Shown piece by piece: positions 7,171-15,168 of a stretch of DNA of 64,000 bases. The notes beneath the pieces are model-generated. The model was not told the DNA's origin and did no database searches. It saw nothing but the letters and a program-made list of their open reading frames with translations. How positions within the stretch are numbered: the first letter of the stretch is position 1; each line of letters opens with the position of its first letter. Source of the DNA: Geobacter sp. (GTDB taxonomy: Bacteria > Desulfobacterota > Desulfuromonadia > Geobacterales > DSM-12255); the NCBI GenBank assembly GCA_009684525.1, contig WKKR01000001.1, positions 1,302,001 through 1,366,000 of the forward strand, given 5' to 3'. The translations under genes were made by a program, and so were the position numbers.

Positions 7171-7252
7171 CTCTGCAGGGAGACAACGACTTTCTCCCTA
7201 CCGGGGGTGTCTTGTCTCCTCTGCCGGGTAAACCCACAGACAAGGAGACAAG
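7171..7252 (+). promoter_or_regulatory. SD-sequestering leader, copy 2
   Basis: Arm D (CTTGTCTCCT, 7211-7220) is a perfect 10-bp complement of the SD arm E (AGGAGACAAG, 7243-7252). Arm A (GGGAGACAA, 7178-7186) pairs with the same D bases (eight pairs plus one G-U), so A and E compete for D. The D change relative to copy 1 (CTTG for CTGT) matches the changed SD context. Confidence 0.65.
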
Positions 7253-7255
7253 ATC

Positions 7256-7423
7256 ATGACTACCCACATCATCAAGCACGTAACCATCAAAGGCTGTCAG
7301 GTGCCGGTCTATGCTCCCACCAAGAAGGAATTCCAGGTCAGCATTGACGTCACCCGGATCATTACCGGCGTTATCTTCGGCTCGCTGCTTACCGCAGTCG
7401 GCGCTATACCGTTTCTGATCTGA
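7256..7423 (+). CDS. Small single-span membrane protein
   Basis: A 55-residue protein: a polar N-terminal half (MTTHIIKHVTIKGCQVPVYA) and one C-terminal hydrophobic helix (IITGVIFGSLLTAVGAIPFLI). The start at 7256 sits behind AAGGAGACAAGATC, whose SD is the E arm of leader copy 2. The next gene starts 12 bases after the stop, so the two are probably co-translated. No family recognised. Confidence 0.65.
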   Translation: MTTHIIKHVTIKGCQVPVYAPTKKEFQVSIDVTRIITGVIFGSLLTAVGAIPFLI

Positions 7424-7435
7424 AAGGAGACAGCC

Positions 7436-8410
7436 ATGAGCAAACTCGCTGCTTTTCTGGGAAAGGCTATTCCAGCCCATCAACAGAAACAATCATCACA
7501 TCTCGGTGACCGTACATTATACGTCGGAGCATCAGATATTGCCGGCTGTCCACGTAAAGCGGCACTCGGTAAACAAAACCCGTCCCCTCACGATATTACA
7601 ACACTTCTGCGTTTTTCCCGTGGCCACGCCGCGCAAGCCATGTATGCAGATTTCTTCAGGACCGGTGGCGCCCTCTTCGAAGAAGAAGTCGAAGTGAAGC
7701 ATCCGCAGTTTCCAGAGATCAGGTGTCACATTGACTTTCTGTTCTATGCGAACCGACAGACCAAACGGATGCACATCGTGGAGATGAAATCGACCGACGG
7801 CATCCCCGATGAACCCTACTCATCATGGGTGGATCAGCTGCATGTCCAGATGGGCCTGCTGCAACGCACCCTCGATCCGGCAGTGGAAATTGGCGGTTCG
7901 ATCCTGGTGGTCGATCTCAATGCGGGAACGTACCATGAATTCAACAGCTATACCCCCAACAGACTGGTATTCGATCAACTTGTGGAAAAGGGAAAACATA
8001 TCCTTGCGGCAGCGCGAGGAGAGTGTGCCCCTCGAACCGAACCAGGAATTCTCTGCGGTTACTGTCCGTTTCGCACCGGCTGTCCTACCCATGCTGTCGC
8101 CCTGGATCTCCCCCGGGAAATACTTGATGCCGGCAGGAAGTATCTGGAGCTGAATGAGCAGAAGAAGGCTCTCGAAACCCGGCTGGACGTCCTGAAAAAC
8201 GACATCCTCACCTTTGCGGATGGCACGTTCAAAGGGGCTTCGGACGGGATACTGATCAACGTCACCTCAGTGGCGGAGTCGGTAATGATCGACAGCTGCA
8301 AGCTCAAGAGAAACTATCCTGACATCTATGACCAGGTCAAGAAGCCGAAAGCCGGTTTCGTAAAACTTGAGATCAAACCCTTCATTCCGCCAGTAGCACA
8401 GGCGGCCTGA
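7436..8410 (+). CDS. Cas4/RecB-like PD-(D/E)XK nuclease with Fe-S cysteines
   Basis: A 324-residue protein with the layout of Cas4-type exonucleases: Cys38 in SDIAGCPRKAALG, the nuclease residues Asp100 (CHIDFLF), Glu116 and Lys118 (IVEMKST), a following helix WVDQLHVQMGLL, and a Cys cluster ILCGYCPFRTGCP (207, 210, 216). These would complete a 4Fe-4S site. Such enzymes resect DNA ends; in CRISPR they trim spacers, but no cas gene or array is seen here. Next to ssb this points to element recombination or processing. A C-terminal coiled region follows residue 230. SD AAGGAGA precedes the start. Confidence 0.85.
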   Translation: MSKLAAFLGKAIPAHQQKQSSHLGDRTLYVGASDIAGCPRKAALGKQNPSPHDITTLLRFSRGHAAQAMYADFFRTGGALFEEEVEVKHPQFPEIRCHIDFLFYANRQTKRMHIVEMKSTDGIPDEPYSSWVDQLHVQMGLLQRTLDPAVEIGGSILVVDLNAGTYHEFNSYTPNRLVFDQLVEKGKHILAAARGECAPRTEPGILCGYCPFRTGCPTHAVALDLPREILDAGRKYLELNEQKKALETRLDVLKNDILTFADGTFKGASDGILINVTSVAESVMIDSCKLKRNYPDIYDQVKKPKAGFVKLEIKPFIPPVAQAA

Positions 8411-8419
8411 ACCAACCCC

Positions 8420-8490
8420 ACCAGGGGGCATCACGCTCCCCATGGGAACTCTCCATTCATGGAGGCGTGTCTGCCCCCAGTGAAAGGAGA
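8420..8490 (+). promoter_or_regulatory. GC-rich leader, copy 3 (A:D stem, weak SD pairing)
   Basis: GGGGGCAtCACGC (8424-8436) pairs with GCGTGtcTGCCCCC (8465-8478), a 12-bp stem with a small internal loop. A CTCCCC/GGGA segment lies inside. The SD (AAAGGAGA) follows at once, but D:E pairing is weaker than in the other copies. Confidence 0.5.
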
Positions 8491-8496
8491 TTACCG

Positions 8497-8700
8497 ATGA
8501 AAATCTATCGTACCGGTACGTTACCGCCTGACCTCAAGTCCTTCACCCGGGAGAACAGATACGAAGATCTGAAAGAGGCTCTTCAGACCATAGCGTCACT
8601 GATCCTCATTGCAGCAATGCTCTTCGTATTCATGTTTGCCGCTGCAGCTCCACCGGAGCCCCAGGTTTATCCGAAGGGCTGGGAGGAGGTGCGAGGATGA
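8497..8700 (+). CDS. Small single-span membrane protein
   Basis: A 67-residue protein with a charged N-terminal half (MKIYRTGTLPPDLKSFTREN) and one long hydrophobic helix (IASLILIAAMLFVFMFAAAA) followed by a short proline-rich tail. I chose ATG 8497 because AAAGGAGATTACCG precedes it; an in-frame upstream start at 8467 falls inside the leader hairpin. The stop overlaps the next start as ATGA, so the two genes are coupled. Function unknown. Confidence 0.65.
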   Translation: MKIYRTGTLPPDLKSFTRENRYEDLKEALQTIASLILIAAMLFVFMFAAAAPPEPQVYPKGWEEVRG

Positions 8701-8966
8701 ATGGACCAGTCAACATTATGTGTTCGGGAGATGAAAATCATCTTCCTGATGTCGCCATGGATGAGGTCAACCTGTCACTGCACGGGGCAAACCGCTTCCT
8801 GGAGCGCGACATTCCGTTGGAGGCTGTCGAGGGTGTCCGTCACCTTCTGCCGCTCCTCAACGAGAAGCCGCTCAAATTCAGGTACAAGGGGGTACTTGTC
8901 GTTGTCCGTCTGGTCAACGGTTTACCCAGGATCATCACTGCCTGGAAAGTCCCTCCCGCAACTTAG
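8697..8966 (+). CDS. Small hypothetical protein with a DUF4258-like core
   Basis: An 89-residue protein whose centre, LSLHGANRFLERDIPLEAVEGV, and end, KFRYKGVLVVVRLVNGLPRIITAWK, have the helix then beta-hairpin pattern of DUF4258 and RelE-like small proteins. These can be mRNA-interferase-fold domains, but no catalytic residues can be assigned with confidence. It overlaps the preceding membrane peptide gene by four bases (ATGA), so translation is likely coupled. There is no obvious antitoxin neighbour. Confidence 0.55.
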   Translation: MNGPVNIMCSGDENHLPDVAMDEVNLSLHGANRFLERDIPLEAVEGVRHLLPLLNEKPLKFRYKGVLVVVRLVNGLPRIITAWKVPPAT

Positions 8967-9006
8967 CAATCACACGGCAGCACACTGCCAGGACAAGGAG
9001 GCCATT

Positions 9007-9411
9007 ATGAGCCCAAAAATTCCACGGCCCAAGGCTGTTACCGGTTTCACCATCGAACGCCGGTCGTCATGCGGCAAGATCTACACCACGGTAACACTTT
9101 CCCCGGGCACCGCTGTTCCCATGGAAATATTCGTGCGCTTCGGCAAAGCCGGAGGATGCGGTTCCGCCATGGCCGACGGCATTGCCAGGCTGGTCTCGTA
9201 CGGTCTCCGTTCGGGACTGGAAGCAACCGATGCCGTCAAAGCATTGAGCGGTATCGGCTGTCATCTGGGGAGCAATACCTGTCTCAACTGCGTTGCCGAA
9301 TCAATCCGTCTGGTACTCGCACATCTTGAAACCGGACGAGACCTGAACGACCTGATTGAGGAAGCGGCTCTTGCAGAGGCAAACGCCGTAAGCACCCACG
9401 AATTCAACTGA
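9007..9411 (+). CDS. TSCPD-domain protein
   Basis: A 134-residue protein whose core, SCGKIYTTVTLSPGTAVPMEIFVRFGKAGGCGSAMADGIARLVSYGLRSG, closely matches the TSCPD domain found at the C-terminus of B12-dependent ribonucleotide reductase and as stand-alone proteins. Conserved cysteines (GGCGSA, IGCHLGSNTCLNC) could bind metal. A free TSCPD protein on a mobile element might act on nucleotide supply or on the host reductase; this is inference. ATG 9007 follows CAAGGAGG. A small hairpin (GGCAG-CTGCC) lies just upstream. Confidence 0.7.
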   Translation: MSPKIPRPKAVTGFTIERRSSCGKIYTTVTLSPGTAVPMEIFVRFGKAGGCGSAMADGIARLVSYGLRSGLEATDAVKALSGIGCHLGSNTCLNCVAESIRLVLAHLETGRDLNDLIEEAALAEANAVSTHEFN

Positions 9412-9429
9412 CACTCATCACCCATCGAG

Positions 9430-9507
9430 ACCTGGCAGGGAGAGCACGACATCCCTGCGGGGGAGTCTGTCTCCCTGTCCGGTTACCACACACTGTACAG
9501 GAGGCAG
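9430..9507 (+). promoter_or_regulatory. SD-sequestering leader, copy 4
   Basis: Arm A (CAGGGAGA, 9436-9443) pairs perfectly with TCTCCCTG (9470-9477). The overlapping arm D (CTGTCTCC-C-TGT, 9467-9478) pairs with ACAGGAGGCAG (9497-9507), which holds the SD of the MoxR gene. The two pairings exclude each other. Confidence 0.62.
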
Positions 9508-9509
9508 GC

Positions 9510-10451
9510 ATGAACTACGAAATCAGAAGCACGTTCAATATCGACGCGCCAAAATCAGTAACCATCAAGGGGAGAACACCGGGACATCCAGCGGTTCCCC
9601 AACAGGACATCCAGTACATATTCCGGCAATCAACCCTGTCGGATCTGTTCACTTGGTATCTCCTCGGCGAACGCTCACTCTACCTTACCGGCCCGACCGG
9701 CTGCGGCAAATCTTCTGTCATCATCGAGGTTGCCGCCCGTCTCAATATCCCCCTCTGGAATGTTGTCGCCCACTCCCGGCTGGAAACACCGGAATTGATC
9801 GGCGGCTACCGGATCAATGCCGGCGGCGGGATGGATTTTGTACATGGGCCGCTCATCATTGCCATGAAGGAAGGTGGCTGGTTCCTGATCGACGAAATCG
9901 ATCTGCTCGACCCTTCAACTGCTGCGGGACTGAACGGTATTGCCGAAGGCCGCCCCATCACCATTCCGGAAACGGGAGAAGTGGTAACGGCTCATCCGGA
10001 CTTCCGTTTCATCGCCACCGCCAACTCCAATGGAGCCGGAGACGCCACAGGCCTCTACCAGGGGATTCTGCGGCAGAACCTGGCTTTCCTCGACCGCTTC
10101 TACATGATCGAGGTCGGTTATCCCGACCAGGACATCGAAAAGAAAATTCTGACCGAAGTGGCGCCATCCGTCGGCAGCGACATCAGAGACCGCATGGTGG
10201 CCATCGCTAACGAGATCAGAGCCCTGTTTGTCAAAGGGGAGACGGAAGTCACCCTCTCGACCCGCACCCTGATCCGGTGGGCACGCATCACCGCCTTCCA
10301 GGGACGGGCCGCGGCCAGTCAGGGGATGTCCAACGGCGAAACGCTTACCAAGGCCTTCGACCGGGCACTCGGCTTTAGGGCTGAACCCGATACCCGAACC
10401 GCCCTGCACGCAGTATTGCAGCGGCACTTCGGGGACCGGAGGTCGCCATGA
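9510..10451 (+). CDS. MoxR/CobS-type AAA+ ATPase
   Basis: A 313-residue ATPase with Walker A GPTGCGKS (61-68), Walker B FLIDEID (125-131), the sensor-1 stretch FIATANSNG, and an arginine-bearing LDRF region, typical of MoxR/CobS ATPases. These pair with VWA-domain proteins and act as remodelling chaperones or metal-insertion machines. Here the VWA partner is encoded at 11851-13578 and two further genes lie between. The gene ends in ATGA overlap with the WGR-like gene, so stoichiometric expression is likely. Leader copy 4 lies upstream. No cobalamin genes are near, so a cobaltochelatase role is unlikely. Confidence 0.88.
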   Translation: MNYEIRSTFNIDAPKSVTIKGRTPGHPAVPQQDIQYIFRQSTLSDLFTWYLLGERSLYLTGPTGCGKSSVIIEVAARLNIPLWNVVAHSRLETPELIGGYRINAGGGMDFVHGPLIIAMKEGGWFLIDEIDLLDPSTAAGLNGIAEGRPITIPETGEVVTAHPDFRFIATANSNGAGDATGLYQGILRQNLAFLDRFYMIEVGYPDQDIEKKILTEVAPSVGSDIRDRMVAIANEIRALFVKGETEVTLSTRTLIRWARITAFQGRAAASQGMSNGETLTKAFDRALGFRAEPDTRTALHAVLQRHFGDRRSP

Positions 10452-10855
10452 ACCGATACAGGAGCATCAAATCATCACTGGATCTGCATCTGCAGGATCT
10501 GGTCAGGAATCACGACAAGGTTTATCACCTGGCGGTTTTCGAGCGGGACGACGGCGGTTATGACGTTCTGTACCGCTATGGCCGTCGCGGCTCGACATTG
10601 CGCCTCGGCATCCTGAAAGGTGGGGAAAATCTCCGTGATTATCAGACCGCCAGCAGACTCATGAACCGAAAGGAAGCGGAACAGGTCAGAGGCGACGGCT
10701 ATCAGTATGCCGACGGCATTACCCCCGGCGTCTGGAATGACCTGCTTGCCGCATCCACAGCCACTCAGAATATCCAACAGCCACCCGCACCACCTGAACC
10801 AGAGGTTCCCGCGCCGGCAATTGGCGGTAACGGACCAAAGTCCTGGTTTTGGTAA
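10448..10855 (+). CDS. WGR-like domain protein with a WFW C-terminus
   Basis: A 135-residue protein. The segment KVYHLAVFERDDGGYDVLYRYGRRGSTLRLGI, later LMNRKEAEQVRGDGYQ, resembles a WGR domain, a nucleic-acid-binding fold best known from PARP-type proteins. A proline-rich linker (PPAPPEPEVPAPA) leads to the last residues KSWFW. The DUF3150 protein encoded next also ends in WFW after a proline-rich linker, suggesting a shared docking partner. It is coupled to the MoxR ATPase gene by ATGA overlap. Confidence 0.6.
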   Translation: MNRYRSIKSSLDLHLQDLVRNHDKVYHLAVFERDDGGYDVLYRYGRRGSTLRLGILKGGENLRDYQTASRLMNRKEAEQVRGDGYQYADGITPGVWNDLLAASTATQNIQQPPAPPEPEVPAPAIGGNGPKSWFW

Positions 10856-10884
10856 CTAACTACAGTCCCACGAAAGGAGACATC

Positions 10885-11841
10885 ATGAACAACTCTACCA
10901 TCAGCAAAGTACTCCAGGGTCTGGTCCTGGTTCACCTCAGTTTCTCCGTCTGGTCCGGCAAGAAGAAACTCCGGCCGGAAGATTTGAAGGGTGCGAATCT
11001 GCCACCCGACAAGCTCGCCTCTCTCGGGTCCAAGCGTATTTTTGATCCTGATGCCCTCAAGGTGTTCGCCACCCTGAAGCGTCAGGCTGAACGCGCCTGC
11101 GAAGAGGTGGGAGTCAGATTCCTTGGTGGCTATGCCATTCCCGAGGAAAAGCTGGCTCCCCTTATGGAGAAGATGGAACAGGTCGAACAGAGCTTTGCCA
11201 CGGCAAAGACTGACTTTCTGTCGGCATACGACGACAATCTCAAGGACTGGCTCGCCGAAGCCGGTGAGTGGTCTGAGATCGTCGCCCGTGCCGTGGAACC
11301 GGCCAATCGTGTTGCAGAACGGCTCTCCTGCGGTTTCACTGCCTTCAAGGTGGAAGCCCCCGGAGAGACTGCTTCAGCGGTACAACCGCTGGAACGTCAG
11401 GTTGACAGTCTCGCGGATCAGCTGATCCATGAGATCGGCGCCCTGGCAAAATCAACCTGGGAGGAATCGTACCGGGGTCGCACTTCCGTTACCCGGAAGG
11501 CATTGCGCCCCCTCAAGGCGATCCTCGACAAACTATCAAGTCTGAGCTTCGTTGGCCCTGACAAAATCAGCGGCCTCGTTGCCAACGTACATGCGGCGCT
11601 CGCCACCGTACCCAGATCCGGGCCGGTCACCGGGGCAACCCTGATGGGGCTAGTCGGAGTATTGTGCGAGCTGTCCGACATTGCCGGTTTCATCACGACC
11701 GAGGAACGGGAAGAAATGCTGCAACCGCTCCCCGAACCTGAAGTCGAACCGGAACCTTCTGCACCTCTTCCACCAAAGACCGTAACCATCATGCCACAGC
11801 CGGTACAGCAGATTGAAGCGCCGGCTGTCTGGTTCTGGTAA
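10885..11841 (+). CDS. DUF3150 family protein
   Basis: A 318-residue protein resembling DUF3150, a family of unknown function found with MoxR ATPases and VWA proteins on phages and plasmids. The N-terminus (GLVLVHLSFSVWSGKKKLRPEDL) and the middle helical region (SYRGRTSVTRKALRPLKAILDKL) are the recognisable parts; the protein is largely helical. A proline/glutamate-rich linker leads to the end EAPAVWFW, matching the tail of the upstream WGR-like protein. I chose ATG 10885 behind CGAAAGGAGACATC rather than an in-frame ATG at 10849. The VWA gene starts nine bases after the stop. Confidence 0.7.
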   Translation: MNNSTISKVLQGLVLVHLSFSVWSGKKKLRPEDLKGANLPPDKLASLGSKRIFDPDALKVFATLKRQAERACEEVGVRFLGGYAIPEEKLAPLMEKMEQVEQSFATAKTDFLSAYDDNLKDWLAEAGEWSEIVARAVEPANRVAERLSCGFTAFKVEAPGETASAVQPLERQVDSLADQLIHEIGALAKSTWEESYRGRTSVTRKALRPLKAILDKLSSLSFVGPDKISGLVANVHAALATVPRSGPVTGATLMGLVGVLCELSDIAGFITTEEREEMLQPLPEPEVEPEPSAPLPPKTVTIMPQPVQQIEAPAVWFW

Positions 11842-11850
11842 GGAGTCGCC

Positions 11851-13578
11851 ATGAAAACACGACCTCTTGCACTGATCGCCAAGGTCCTTGGCCGGAAATA
11901 CGATGTCACCGTAACCATTGCCGGACAGGTTGCCTGCACAAGCGGGAAGGAAATCACTATCCCGGTTGTGTCAGGCCCTCATGCCGAAGCGCTTGCCCAT
12001 GGCTATATCGATCATGAGGCGGCGCATGTCCGGTACACCGATTTTTCCGTTCGTCTCACCAACGATTTCGCGGGGGATCTGCTCAACATCTTGGAGGATG
12101 TGAGAATTGAACTGGCCATCGGCCTGGAATATCCCGGCTGTATCGCCAATCTCCGCGAACTGACCCGTCTTCTGGTTGAACAGGAAGGTGTGTTCAGACC
12201 AGACCCGTCCCATCCATCCCAAAGCATCCTCGCCTGGATCATGGGCGTGATCTACATGGCAGTACTTGGTCATGATTCGTTGCGGCAAACCAGGGACAGC
12301 GCCGAACCTTTGGTCCGGCAGGCTCTGGGGAGAAACTTCGACCAGGCTTTGTTGTTACTGGATCGGGCCGGGGCACTTACGTCGACCCGTGAAGCAGCGG
12401 TGCTCCGGGATGAACTGATGAAGCTCATCCGCGACTCCGCGCATCAACAACCGAAAAACGGACAATCCGGGCCTTCCCAGAGTCAATCCGGCAGTCACGG
12501 AGAGCAAAACGACGGGACAGGCAGCGATCATTCCCGGCAACAGAATGGAACTGGCAGTAACAGTGGTCAACAGGCGCAGAACGGGGATAAACAGCAATTC
12601 TCCTCGCAATCTGCCGGGTCCGGACAGGATAGATCATCCGGGCACTCGTCTCGGGGGCAATCCGGGGCATCTGATTCACTATCCCAGGAAACTGTCCGCC
12701 AGGCATTAGCGGAAGCTTTGTCAGGCAAGAGTGTCGGCTCCTACGGGAACGTGGGTGAGAAATTATCCGAACTGCTCTGCCAGAATGCCACCGAAAGTTC
12801 ATTCAACGGAACAGCCGCAGCAGCACCACGGCTGCCAACAGCCCACCCACTGAACCAAACAGGCGGATACGATGATCTTTCCGCGCTTCGTGTCCACACA
12901 GCAGCTCTGCGGGCCAGGCTTCAAGGGCTCGTCCAGGCATCGAAACAGAAACGATCCACCCCGGTCAGCGTCGGGCATCGACTGGATTCCCGCGTACTGA
13001 CCCGTCTTCGTATCTGCGACACTCGGGTCTTTACCAGGAAAGAGGAAAAACGGGCAGTCAACACGGCTGTCTGCATGCTTTTGGACAGTTCCGGAAGCAT
13101 GGGTAACACCACCGTCCTCAACAAGATGGGCATCGCATCCCGCGCCTGTTTCGTGGCGGCGGAGGCGCTCTTTTCCATTCCCGGTGTCCGCACGGCGATT
13201 GCCACCTTCAAGGGGCACGAAAACCAGGTATTCCCCATGGTTGGATTCGGAGAAAAGCCTGATCACAGTAGATTCAACATTACCGGTTCCGGCGGCACCA
13301 GACTCGGCCATGCCCTTTGGTGGGCGTGGGGCGAGCTCTGTCTGCGCCGGGAAACACGCAAGATCTGTATCGCCTTCTCCGATGGCGACACCGGCGATGG
13401 TCCTGTCACTCAAGCCGCTATCAAGCGGATGAGGGAATCGGGAATCGAGGTGATCGGGATAGGTATTCAGGACAACAGCATCAAGCAGTATCTGCCTGAC
13501 AACCATCGGATCATCAAGAACCTTGACCAGTTCACTCCAGCACTGCTGGAACTGCTGCGGGAAAAACTGGTCGCCTAA
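11851..13578 (+). CDS. VWA protein with an N-terminal HExxH (metallopeptidase-like) region, CobT-like
   Basis: A 575-residue protein in three parts. Residues 1-170 contain GYIDHEAAHVRYTDF, where HEAAH (55-59) fits the zinc-peptidase HExxH motif, and DLLNILEDVRIE downstream, which could supply a third ligand. Residues about 195-275 are a Gln/Ser/Gly-rich disordered linker. The C-terminal VWA domain has a full MIDAS: DSSGSMG (from residue 412), a conserved TGSGGTRLGHAL threonine loop and FSDGDTGDG. It is the expected partner of the MoxR ATPase encoded upstream and resembles CobT-like proteins. ATPase-driven regulation of a protease is an inference. Confidence 0.8.
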   Translation: MKTRPLALIAKVLGRKYDVTVTIAGQVACTSGKEITIPVVSGPHAEALAHGYIDHEAAHVRYTDFSVRLTNDFAGDLLNILEDVRIELAIGLEYPGCIANLRELTRLLVEQEGVFRPDPSHPSQSILAWIMGVIYMAVLGHDSLRQTRDSAEPLVRQALGRNFDQALLLLDRAGALTSTREAAVLRDELMKLIRDSAHQQPKNGQSGPSQSQSGSHGEQNDGTGSDHSRQQNGTGSNSGQQAQNGDKQQFSSQSAGSGQDRSSGHSSRGQSGASDSLSQETVRQALAEALSGKSVGSYGNVGEKLSELLCQNATESSFNGTAAAAPRLPTAHPLNQTGGYDDLSALRVHTAALRARLQGLVQASKQKRSTPVSVGHRLDSRVLTRLRICDTRVFTRKEEKRAVNTAVCMLLDSSGSMGNTTVLNKMGIASRACFVAAEALFSIPGVRTAIATFKGHENQVFPMVGFGEKPDHSRFNITGSGGTRLGHALWWAWGELCLRRETRKICIAFSDGDTGDGPVTQAAIKRMRESGIEVIGIGIQDNSIKQYLPDNHRIIKNLDQFTPALLELLREKLVA

Positions 13579-13599
13579 AACTTACAACTGCCAACCCGC

Positions 13600-13657
13600 C
13601 GGGGATGCGGATATTCCCCGTCGGGGGATATCCGCCTTCTCCACAAGACAAGGAGGA
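13600..13657 (+). promoter_or_regulatory. GC-rich leader, copy 5
   Basis: GGGGA (13601-13605) pairs with TCCCC (13615-13619). GCGGATA (13607-13613) is a perfect match to TATCCGC (13629-13635). The following TTCTCC (13637-13642) can pair with GGAGGA of the SD with one G-U. The overall architecture matches the other leaders. Confidence 0.5.
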
Positions 13658-13662
13658 CATTT

Positions 13663-14313
13663 ATGGCAAAACCAAGATCACGTAAGGAGATGATTGCGTT
13701 TCTCGCAACCCACCAGCGCTACGACACCATGTCGAGTTGGAACAGGGGTACGTCATTCTCCCGCAACATCAAACTCCACCGCATCCAATTCCCTGACAAC
13801 GCTACCCGCAACCGCGCCTGGGATCTGCTGGACGTAGAAGATGCGTTCGTGGAATTCGACGACACAATCGCTGAATTCAACGCCCGCAACGACTACTGCT
13901 ACCAGATTCACCGTAACGGTCGCAGCGGGGGCTATCTCGTGCTGTACCGCGGCGGCAGGAAGGACACCGGCTACAAGTCGTACTGTCCCGCCTGCGGCCA
14001 GAGAAACTACCGGATAGCCGAGGAGGGTAAAGACCTGTGCGGCGTCTGCAAACTCCCGCGCCGCAACTACACCCACCCCGTCATGACGGCATTCACCTCC
14101 GGTGAGTCGGTTGGTGAGCCATCCGGCGACTACGATGACTGGGATACCTCAAGCCTCAAGGAGCTGGTTGATATCGTCTGGGACTTCGACAGAACTGTCG
14201 ATGCCGCAATCAGGACGTTCATCAATTTCACTCTGCACAACGAGGCTACCGAGGAAACCATCATGGTCCCTCGCACGGTCAAGGCAAGCCGGCCGCTCGG
14301 GGGTGTGTCATGA
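13663..14313 (+). CDS. Hypothetical protein with a two-CxxC zinc ribbon
   Basis: A 216-residue protein with no recognised family. A central zinc ribbon reads CPACGQRN and, about 20 residues later, CGVCKLPR. The N-terminal third is basic (KPRSRKEMIAFLATHQRYDTM) and could bind nucleic acid. The C-terminal third is helical and acidic. SD AAGGAGG lies upstream of ATG 13663. The stop overlaps the next start as ATGA. Proteins of this size with a ribbon are frequent in element maintenance blocks; no function can be assigned. Confidence 0.65.
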   Translation: MAKPRSRKEMIAFLATHQRYDTMSSWNRGTSFSRNIKLHRIQFPDNATRNRAWDLLDVEDAFVEFDDTIAEFNARNDYCYQIHRNGRSGGYLVLYRGGRKDTGYKSYCPACGQRNYRIAEEGKDLCGVCKLPRRNYTHPVMTAFTSGESVGEPSGDYDDWDTSSLKELVDIVWDFDRTVDAAIRTFINFTLHNEATEETIMVPRTVKASRPLGGVS

Positions 14314-14854
14314 AAATCACCATTTCAAATGACAAGGCGTCTGCAACGGTCATCTGCCGGGATCTGTTCCTGGACGATACCCAACCCGGTGCCCGCACCA
14401 TCTTCTATCTCACCGCCTACGGCCCCACCCAGGAAATCCGGGCCTTCGCCCAGATCCTGGCCATGAAGGGGGTTCTTGAGTGCCACGGCAAAGAAGACAG
14501 ATCTATCAACATCTGGAGCAACCACCCCCTGCGGGTCATCCCTAAGATGGGAGAAAGTCGGGCATCTACATTACCCCGTCCGCCGACTCACCCTATCTCA
14601 TTGGTGCCTCAAAGGCTGTGTGCTACCAGGTCTTTGCCAGGATTCTCGACCAGCGCGAGTTCGTTCATCGCGATTGGTACGAGACGCTGTTCAACGAGGT
14701 CTCCCGGGAGATCGAACCGGTCACCGGCAACAAGCGGTGCTGGAAATTCCGGGCTCACGACCTGAAATCCGAGATCATCAACCGGCTCAGGTACGGCGGA
14801 CTCAAAATGCCGCAGACAACAGCACATTTCACCATCGAGAAGGAGCAACCATGA
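14310..14854 (+). pseudogene. Frameshifted hypothetical gene
   Basis: The frame from ATG 14310 (MKITISNDKASATVICRDLF through SNHPLRVIPKMG) loses coding character near 14555. A second frame resumes at once with SGIYITPSADSPYLIGASKA, then VCYQVFARILDQREFVHRD, and runs to TGA 14854. The switch falls in GGAGAAAGTCGG; one extra A there would join both halves into about 181 residues. The second half overlaps the next gene as ATGA, as expected for the original gene end. Sequencing error, real mutation or -1 frameshifting are all possible; no strong slippery heptamer is present. Confidence 0.6.
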
Positions 14855-15075
14855 GCACACTCGCCAACAGGACCGATAAGAAGTTCCTGATCGCCGCTCT
14901 CCGGGGCATCCGAGAGCTGGATCGGGCCAATATCGGCGGCATCACCAAGGAGGACGACGCCGATATGAAGGCCGCCAGGAATCATCTGCTGGCGGTCATC
15001 CAGTCCAACGGTTACCAGATCAACTATGACACGTACCGTTTGACCAGGGAGACTTCACCGGCAGCAGTCATTTAA
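14851..15075 (+). CDS. Small hypothetical protein
   Basis: A 74-residue, probably helical protein (KFLIAALRGIRELDRANIGGI, DADMKAARNHLLAVIQSNGYQINYDTYRL). No family recognised. ATG 14851 overlaps the TGA of the frameshifted upstream gene and is preceded by GAAGGAGCAACC. Leader copy 6 follows it before the methyltransferase-helicase gene. Confidence 0.6.
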   Translation: MSTLANRTDKKFLIAALRGIRELDRANIGGITKEDDADMKAARNHLLAVIQSNGYQINYDTYRLTRETSPAAVI

Positions 15076-15087
15076 TCTATCCCGCTT

Positions 15088-15168
15088 CGGGGTAGGCGGC
15101 ATTGACCACCTTCCCCTCGGGACGAGTGTATCTCAATCCGCCTGCCCCACCTTATCAAGGAGACAGGC
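15088..15168 (+). promoter_or_regulatory. SD-sequestering leader, copy 6
   Basis: GGGGTAGGCGG (15089-15099) pairs with CCGCCTGCCCC (15138-15148), an 11-bp stem with one G-U. The same D arm (GCCTGCCCC, 15140-15148) is complementary to the SD arm GGAGACAGGC (15159-15168) through GCCTG plus CC. The A:D and D:E stems are exclusive. Confidence 0.62.

Noticed and set aside
7436-8410. CRISPR-associated Cas4
   Set aside because: The fold is Cas4-like, but no repeat array or other cas gene is present; described as an element nuclease instead.
9510-13578. Cobaltochelatase CobST for B12 synthesis
   Set aside because: The ATPase and VWA proteins resemble CobS/CobT, but there is no CobN or other B12 gene nearby and two unrelated genes sit between them.
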